Shown: one piece after another, positions 33,158-37,128 of the stretch | How positions within the stretch are numbered: position 1 is the stretch's first letter | Layout of the letters: every line of letters starts with the position of its first letter | Assembly: GCA_016789365.1 (NCBI GenBank) | Contig: JAEURH010000027.1 | Coordinates: forward strand, 1 to 37,128 | Direction of reading: 5' to 3' | Origin: Anaerolineales bacterium | Lineage (GTDB): Bacteria > Chloroflexota > Anaerolineae > Anaerolineales > Villigracilaceae | DNA: 37,128 nucleotides | The notes under the pieces: generated by a model | Databases searched by the model: none | Told to the model about the DNA's origin: nothing | The model's input: only the letters and a program-made list of their open reading frames with translations | Position numbers and translations under genes: made by a program

Positions 33158-33612
33158 TTACCGTCATATGCTTTCTGTAAATCTGCAACAATAATTTTTT
33201 GCATCTTTAACATAGCATCTCTTACACGCCCAGCTTTTTCAGGGTCTGGGTCACCCATCAATTCCATTAATTGTTTCGGAACGATTTGCCACCACAATCC
33301 AAACTTGTCTTTACACCAAGCACACATGGATTCTTCTCCCCCATCGGCAGTGAGCGCGTTCCAAAAATAATCCACTTCCGCTTGGTCTTTGCAATCCACA
33401 TACATCGAAACCGCTTCATTAAACTTGAACTGTGGTCCTGCATTTAAACCCATGTATTGTTGACCTTCCAATTCGAAAGAAACAATAAAGGCTTTGCCAT
33501 CGGGTCCACGCGAAACGTTATGTACTTTTGAATTTTTGAAGAGCGAAACATAAAAATTCATCGCTTCTTCCGCTTGCGTATCGAACCATAAAAATGGGGT
33601 AATCTTGCTCAT
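33154..33612 (-). CDS. VOC superfamily PhnB-like protein
   Basis: A 152-residue protein of the 3-demethylubiquinone methyltransferase-like/PhnB group (glyoxalase-bleomycin resistance fold). Signature features are ITPFLWFDTQAEEAMNFYVSLF at the N-terminus, then GLNAGPQFKFNEAVSMYVDC and WCKDKFGLWWQIVPKQL. The catalytic role is generally unproven for this group. Its start overlaps the upstream DUF1801 gene by ATGA (33609-33612), so both are translated together. Confidence 0.9.
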   Translation of the reverse strand: MSKITPFLWFDTQAEEAMNFYVSLFKNSKVHNVSRGPDGKAFIVSFELEGQQYMGLNAGPQFKFNEAVSMYVDCKDQAEVDYFWNALTADGGEESMCAWCKDKFGLWWQIVPKQLMELMGDPDPEKAGRVRDAMLKMQKIIVADLQKAYDGN

Positions 33613-33989
33613 TTTATTTTCTCCTTTTTTTCACTTGCTACATTATCTGCAACTCGAAACTTCACAACTTGCCGAATCAATTTGATTGGTAATGGTTTAT
33701 CCAACATAAATTTGATTGTGCCTTTGCCATCAGCATAACTAGATATTTCTTGATTGAACGCCTCATCCCCAGCTGGAACAGGGTACAGCGAAACATGCAT
33801 TTTCCATCCCGCAAAATGGATTAAGTTCTTTCCATTCAATTCAAAACACGCAATCTGATAACTAATCTTTTCTTTTGCTTTCGGAGCAACTGCTTTTACA
33901 ATTTCACGAATCTTCTGCACATAACTTTGCGACTGCGGCGGGCAAGCGGCAATGTATTCATCAATGGATTGAAAATTTGTTTTTGCCAT
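33609..33989 (-). CDS. DUF1801/YdhG-like protein
   Basis: A 126-residue protein, MAKTNFQSIDEYIAACPPQS, with the DUF1801 pattern YVQKIREIVKAVAPKAKEKISYQI and LIHFAGWKMHVSLYP. Three adjacent start codons exist (GTG 33995, ATG 33992, ATG 33989); 33989 is chosen because AAGGAG then lies five bases upstream, while the others are too close. Family members have been suggested to act in iron handling, without firm proof. It belongs to the ArsR-led gene series but is separated from DUF1697 by a repeat. Confidence 0.88.
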   Translation of the reverse strand: MAKTNFQSIDEYIAACPPQSQSYVQKIREIVKAVAPKAKEKISYQIACFELNGKNLIHFAGWKMHVSLYPVPAGDEAFNQEISSYADGKGTIKFMLDKPLPIKLIRQVVKFRVADNVASEKKEKIK

Positions 33990-34011
33990 CATCACTCCTT
34001 TTCAATATCCC

Positions 34012-34080
34012 ACCACGGAGCACACAAAGTCCACAGAGAATTTTCAAGTTTTTCTCTGTGACCTCAGTGGTCTCTGTGGT
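34012..34080. repeat. ACCACGGAG/CTCTGTGGT inverted repeat
   Basis: ACCACGGAGCACACAAAGTC and CCACAGAGAA on the left oppose TTCTCTGTGACC and CTCAGTGGTCTCTGTGGT on the right. An imperfect hairpin of about 29-base arms in the DUF1697-DUF1801 gap; yet another intergenic family. Confidence 0.75.
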
Positions 34081-34087
34081 AAAAAAT

Positions 34088-34645
34088 TTATCCATTATCC
34101 TTTTCCATCATCGCCAAAAGTTTGGTGGTTGTATTCCAATTGCGAATGGTCATGTTTTGATACACAGGCAAACCAATGATTTTGGTTAAATGACTCGACG
34201 AGGCTTTTTCAATGAGGCGCGAAAAATACAAAGCCTGTTTGCCAGCATGAGCAGAATCTACACCTTCTTTTACACTGACATTATTCATCGCTTCTTTCGA
34301 GGTTAATGGTTCTTTCAAAAAAATCACATCATAACGATACGTCTCAGCATCTTTGCCAAATCCACGTGGAGCTTCTTTGACAATTTCCTTTAACTCTTTG
34401 TGTGAAATAATCACAAGTTTTGCTTCATACTTAAATGTTTTAGAAAGACCTTTTTCGATTTTGTCTGTCAAAACCTTTTTATCTTTTTCATCAGACTGAA
34501 ACAAAACATTTCCACTTTGAATGTACGTGACGACATTCAACAAGCCCATTGATTCAAAAGCAGATTTCAAATCCACCATTTTGATAATATTATTACCACC
34601 GACGTTTATGCCGCGCAACAAAGCAAGATATTGAATGTTTTTCAT
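34088..34645 (-). CDS. DUF1697 family protein
   Basis: A 185-residue protein with the full DUF1697 N-terminal signature YLALLRGINVGGNNIIKM followed by LNVVTYIQSGNVLF. The middle (APRGFGKDAETYRYDVIFLKEP) and end (NMTIRNWNTTTKLLAMM) are also typical. The biochemical function is unknown. The ribosome site is weak (AAGGACTAATAATTATG). It starts 5 bp after the AlkD gene, so it is surely in the same operon. Confidence 0.9.
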   Translation of the reverse strand: MKNIQYLALLRGINVGGNNIIKMVDLKSAFESMGLLNVVTYIQSGNVLFQSDEKDKKVLTDKIEKGLSKTFKYEAKLVIISHKELKEIVKEAPRGFGKDAETYRYDVIFLKEPLTSKEAMNNVSVKEGVDSAHAGKQALYFSRLIEKASSSHLTKIIGLPVYQNMTIRNWNTTTKLLAMMEKDNG

Positions 34646-34650
34646 AATTA

Positions 34651-35355
34651 TTAGTCCTTCAATTTCAAATAATGCTCGCGTAATTTTTTATCAAATTTTT
34701 CAGTTGCATATCGCAACGTCACGCGCGGCATGGTAGTGGCGTATTTGTCTAAAAATTTCATCAAACGCTTTTTATCTTTGTCGCCTGCAAAACGCAACGC
34801 CCAGCCATTGGCTTTATGAATCAAATCTTCTTTATCAGACAACATCAATTCAGCAAGTTTGAAAGCATCATCCACATCACCTTTGCCGATGAAAAATAAT
34901 GTACTTACAATCGCCGTTCTTCGTTCCGCCATTTTTTTAGACTTCGCCAACTTATATAAAACATCACGCTTCTTATCAAACAAATAACTTCCCACAACCC
35001 AAATCGCAGACCTATCTACCAAATCCCAAGTGTTGATGTATTTATGCTGTTTGATATATAAATTGAACAATTCTTTTTTTCGTTCTTCAGATGTCTTTTT
35101 ATGACGTGCCTGAAAATCCATAACGCTGACTGCACCTACACGCGCCTCATGTATCGGACTTTGAAGCAGTTTCTGTACCTCGACCAAATCCATGCTCATA
35201 CATTCTTTTGCCAAAGCAAACACCTGCCCCATTCTTACACCGATGATGACATCTTCTTTATCCGCGGCGAGATGGCTATGAGATTTAGCAACGCTTGCTG
35301 AACTTAATTTTTTTAATTGTTTAATAAATTCATCAGCAGTTAATGGGGTAGGCAT
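34651..35355 (-). CDS. DNA alkylation repair protein, AlkD-like
   Basis: A 234-residue HEAT-like glycosylase that would remove N3- and N7-alkylated purines. It starts MPTPLTADEF at 35355 after TTTAGGAATTACAAATATG; the longer frame overlaps the upstream gene. The AlkD active site motif is visible as NTWDLVDRSA with W110 and D114, and basic residues follow in KMAERRTAIVSTLFFIG. Bulky helical repeats fill the protein. It is 11 bp after DUF998. As part of an operon of small stress genes led by ArsR, repair of chemical damage is a sensible role. Confidence 0.9.
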   Translation of the reverse strand: MPTPLTADEFIKQLKKLSSASVAKSHSHLAADKEDVIIGVRMGQVFALAKECMSMDLVEVQKLLQSPIHEARVGAVSVMDFQARHKKTSEERKKELFNLYIKQHKYINTWDLVDRSAIWVVGSYLFDKKRDVLYKLAKSKKMAERRTAIVSTLFFIGKGDVDDAFKLAELMLSDKEDLIHKANGWALRFAGDKDKKRLMKFLDKYATTMPRVTLRYATEKFDKKLREHYLKLKD

Positions 35356-35366
35356 ATTTGTAATTC

Positions 35367-36008
35367 CTAAATTTTGATTGAATGTTTGGCTACAAATATA
35401 ACCCAAGCATTGTAAACAATAACAAGAAAGCGATTTACCCAGCCTACGAGACCAATGACTCCAGCAGGCAAAGCTGTGACCGTTGTTGAATCAGTTGGCA
35501 TTTCAGCACCAGATTGTGTAAATGTAACTATCAAAATTACAAAAGAGATTGCCATTAACAAAATACTGATCCACGTAAGGTTTGCACTCAACAAAAGATT
35601 TTTCTTTACACTAGCCCATGCTTCTTCTTTTACTAGACTTTTGCTAATCAACATTGCCGCAATTGCTAAACTTGGGATCCCAATAAATGAAGCCAAACTG
35701 TGTAGGCTGTGATTAATATCGAAGAAAGCCGCCATCACTTCACCAACTCCAGCCGCGATGAGAAAATACAAACCGATTCTGCCTGCCTTTGTTTTTGGTT
35801 CTGACCAAATTGCATATGCCAATGCCCAAGTGCTGATTCCCCAACATACAAAAAACAGAGACAATACCCAGCCATAGTTTCCATTTGCATATTCACTGAC
35901 CATTCGCCAAGCAGGATCAAATTCAGGGCTGAGAATGTTTAGAGCAACGAGCAATAACAAAGTCAAGACAGAAGCGATGATTGAGAATCTTGCAAATTGA
36001 TTTGACAT
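35367..36008 (-). CDS. DUF998 membrane protein
   Basis: A 213-residue integral membrane protein with about six hydrophobic helices (residues 8-27, 45-68, 76-95, 103-122, 138-163, 178-205). FDPAWRMVSEYANGNYGWVLSLFF is the DUF998 signature between helix 1 and 2. The function of the family is unknown. It starts 8 bp after the AHSA1 gene, with only a weak ribosome site (TTAGGGAAAAATATG), and ends 11 bp before the AlkD gene. Confidence 0.88.
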   Translation of the reverse strand: MSNQFARFSIIASVLTLLLLVALNILSPEFDPAWRMVSEYANGNYGWVLSLFFVCWGISTWALAYAIWSEPKTKAGRIGLYFLIAAGVGEVMAAFFDINHSLHSLASFIGIPSLAIAAMLISKSLVKEEAWASVKKNLLLSANLTWISILLMAISFVILIVTFTQSGAEMPTDSTTVTALPAGVIGLVGWVNRFLVIVYNAWVIFVAKHSIKI

Positions 36009-36016
36009 ATTTTTCC

Positions 36017-36499
36017 CTAACTCATTTTCTCTAAAAGTTCATCCAATTTTTCATAACCTTCAACAACGCCTGTTTCCATTCCAGATTCCATCATACCGTC
36101 GCGGTCAGCAACAGATTGAAACACAGATTGAATCGTAAGCCTTGTTCGGTTGTTTGGTAATGCTTCAAGTCGCATCGTATCCAATGTAACATGACCAGGT
36201 TCAGGTAGACCTTCAAACTCAAAAGTTTGAATCATTAATTCTTCCGTCATAGTATGAAACACGCCATGAAAAGCATATTCACCATTTTCATCTTTGTGAA
36301 TGTAACGATATTTTCCACCACTGACGGGTTCAAAGGTTTCGAGAATCATTTCTAAGCCACGTGGACCCAACCACTTGACATACAGTTCAGGGTCAATGTG
36401 TGCTTTGTAAACTAATGCACGTGGCGCATCAAATTCGCGGGTGATAAACACTTCTTGTTTATTCGGTTCCGCAGTGATAGTTACTTTATTTTTTGACAT
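36017..36499 (-). CDS. SRPBCC/AHSA1 family protein
   Basis: A 160-residue START-like (Bet v1 fold) protein of the activator-of-Hsp90-ATPase C-terminal family. Motifs: [30 protein letters not shown] at the N-terminus and the C-terminal helix [13 protein letters not shown]. These bacterial proteins probably bind a small hydrophobic ligand; they are very often paired with ArsR-type regulators, as here, where the start overlaps the ArsR gene end by 14 bp. Ligand unknown. Confidence 0.92.
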   Translation of the reverse strand: MSKNKVTITAEPNKQEVFITREFDAPRALVYKAHIDPELYVKWLGPRGLEMILETFEPVSGGKYRYIHKDENGEYAFHGVFHTMTEELMIQTFEFEGLPEPGHVTLDTMRLEALPNNRTRLTIQSVFQSVADRDGMMESGMETGVVEGYEKLDELLEKMS

Positions 36500-36827
36500 T
36501 TTTTTTCTTCTCCTGTTTTTTCAACTCTTCTAAAACTTTATCCAAACGGCTAAAACGCTCTTCCCAAAATTGACGATATTTTTCTATCCAATCAGTCACT
36601 TCATTTAACTTATCAAACTTTGCTTCGCAATATCGTTCACGCCCTTCTTGAATCACAATCACCAAACCACATTCTTTCAAAATTTTGATATGACGTGAAA
36701 CAGCAGGGCGACTAATGCGAAAATTTTCAGCCACACCATTTAGGTTTAGCCTTTCATTCTTTGCCAACAAACTTAAGATGGCTCTGCGATTAGGGTCTGC
36801 AATGGCTTGAAATACATCTCGTCTCAT
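36486..36827 (-). CDS. ArsR/SdpR family transcriptional regulator
   Basis: A 113-residue winged-helix regulator. The helix-turn-helix region is [30 protein letters not shown] (about residues 27-56), and the wing follows in [14 protein letters not shown]. There are no paired Cys residues of metal-sensing ArsR proteins, so it is the SdpR-like group linked to AHSA1 partners. A perfect operator palindrome lies directly against its start codon, so it very likely represses its own operon. The gene series ArsR-AHSA1-DUF998-AlkD-DUF1697 is tightly packed. Confidence 0.92.
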   Translation of the reverse strand: MRRDVFQAIADPNRRAILSLLAKNERLNLNGVAENFRISRPAVSRHIKILKECGLVIVIQEGRERYCEAKFDKLNEVTDWIEKYRQFWEERFSRLDKVLEELKKQEKKKNVKK

Positions 36828-36879
36828 AATATGTAACCAATTTGTTACATATTTTAGAACAAAAATTCTGCTTTGTCAA
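36828..36879 (-). promoter_or_regulatory. Promoter and operator of the ArsR operon
   Basis: Reverse strand TTGACA (36879-36874), 17-bp spacer, TAAAAT (36856-36851). AATATGTAAC-CAATTT-GTTACATATT (36828-36853) is a perfect 10-bp inverted repeat between the -10 and the ATG at 36827. No Shine-Dalgarno is visible. Binding there would block transcription initiation: classic autorepression. Confidence 0.8.
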
Positions 36880-36894
36880 GAGGGGAATTTGAGT

Positions 36895-37128
36895 TTACTT
36901 AAATCGTGGATATGAGCCTAACACTCGCAACGTTAAAGCATATTCCCCCAAATGCTCCAAAGCGCGTTTTATCACATCATCTTCTGTTGAGCCAATGAAA
37001 TCAATATAAAAAAGATATTCCCATGGCTTACCTTGCAATGGGCGTGATTCGATTTTCGTCAAATCAATATCGCGTAAAGCAAAAACCGACATTGCCTTAA
37101 ATAATGACCCAGGCTGATTCTTCAATGT
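36895..37128 (-). CDS. pheA: Prephenate dehydratase, C-terminal ACT domain (cut by window edge)
   Basis: The reverse frame is open through base 37128, so the gene continues to the right. The visible 78 codons are the phenylalanine-binding ACT domain: [36 protein letters not shown] and the C-terminal LGSYPRF. ESRP and the GSYP end are typical of prephenate dehydratase. The ATG at 37125 is an internal methionine, not the start. The catalytic domain and promoter are outside the window. A monofunctional dehydratase is likely but cannot be shown here. Confidence 0.93.
   Translation of the reverse strand, partial: TLKNQPGSLFKAMSVFALRDIDLTKIESRPLQGKPWEYLFYIDFIGSTEDDVIKRALEHLGEYALTLRVLGSYPRFK

Overview
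The window reads as chromosomal DNA of an AT-leaning bacterium that makes its own amino acids, most likely a Chloroflexota of the Anaerolineae type. That assignment is an inference from gene order, protein style and the dense intergenic palindromes; no rRNA or marker gene is present to prove it. No tRNA, rRNA, CRISPR array, phage or transposase gene was seen.

Left part (1-10276, minus strand): a branched-chain amino acid operon, leader peptide-ilvD-ilvB-ilvN-ilvC-leuA-leuC-leuD-cimA, with cimA cut by the window edge. It starts from a clear sigma-70 promoter (10249-10276). Next comes an untracked 34-codon ORF full of Leu, Ile and Val codons, then a terminator hairpin and a competing helix. This is the layout of an ilv transcription attenuator. 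Most junctions inside the operon carry palindromic repeats.

Middle part (10319-17685, plus strand): an unknown four-helix membrane protein, then lysC-asd and metY1-metA-metY2. lysC-asd is preceded by a second leader peptide (Thr-Met-Thr-Thr-Thr-Thr) with its own terminator and antiterminator. metY1 is preceded by a SAM-I riboswitch. Three different RNA switches therefore control aspartate-family and branched-chain synthesis within about 4 kb. Fourteen codons after metY2 look like the end of a second, lost metA, so the metA-metY block was probably duplicated.

Next are a two-gene type II restriction-modification system (17729-19572, ApaLI-like nuclease plus DPPF methyltransferase), a stand-alone 5'-3' exonuclease, and the most unusual locus: ridA, a pseudo-receiver/CBS protein, and a 1112-residue protein that joins an indoleamine 2,3-dioxygenase-like domain to a P450-reductase-like FAD/NAD(P)H module and a cytochrome b5 domain (20621-25347).

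Right part (25455-37128): small stress or accessory genes (HEAT, DUF1801, MarR, VOC, DUF1697, AlkD, DUF998, AHSA1, ArsR), a possible drug-handling cassette (BBE-type FAD oxidase, short UvrA, MFS exporter), and the 3' end of pheA at the edge. Several promoters here overlap good operator palindromes.
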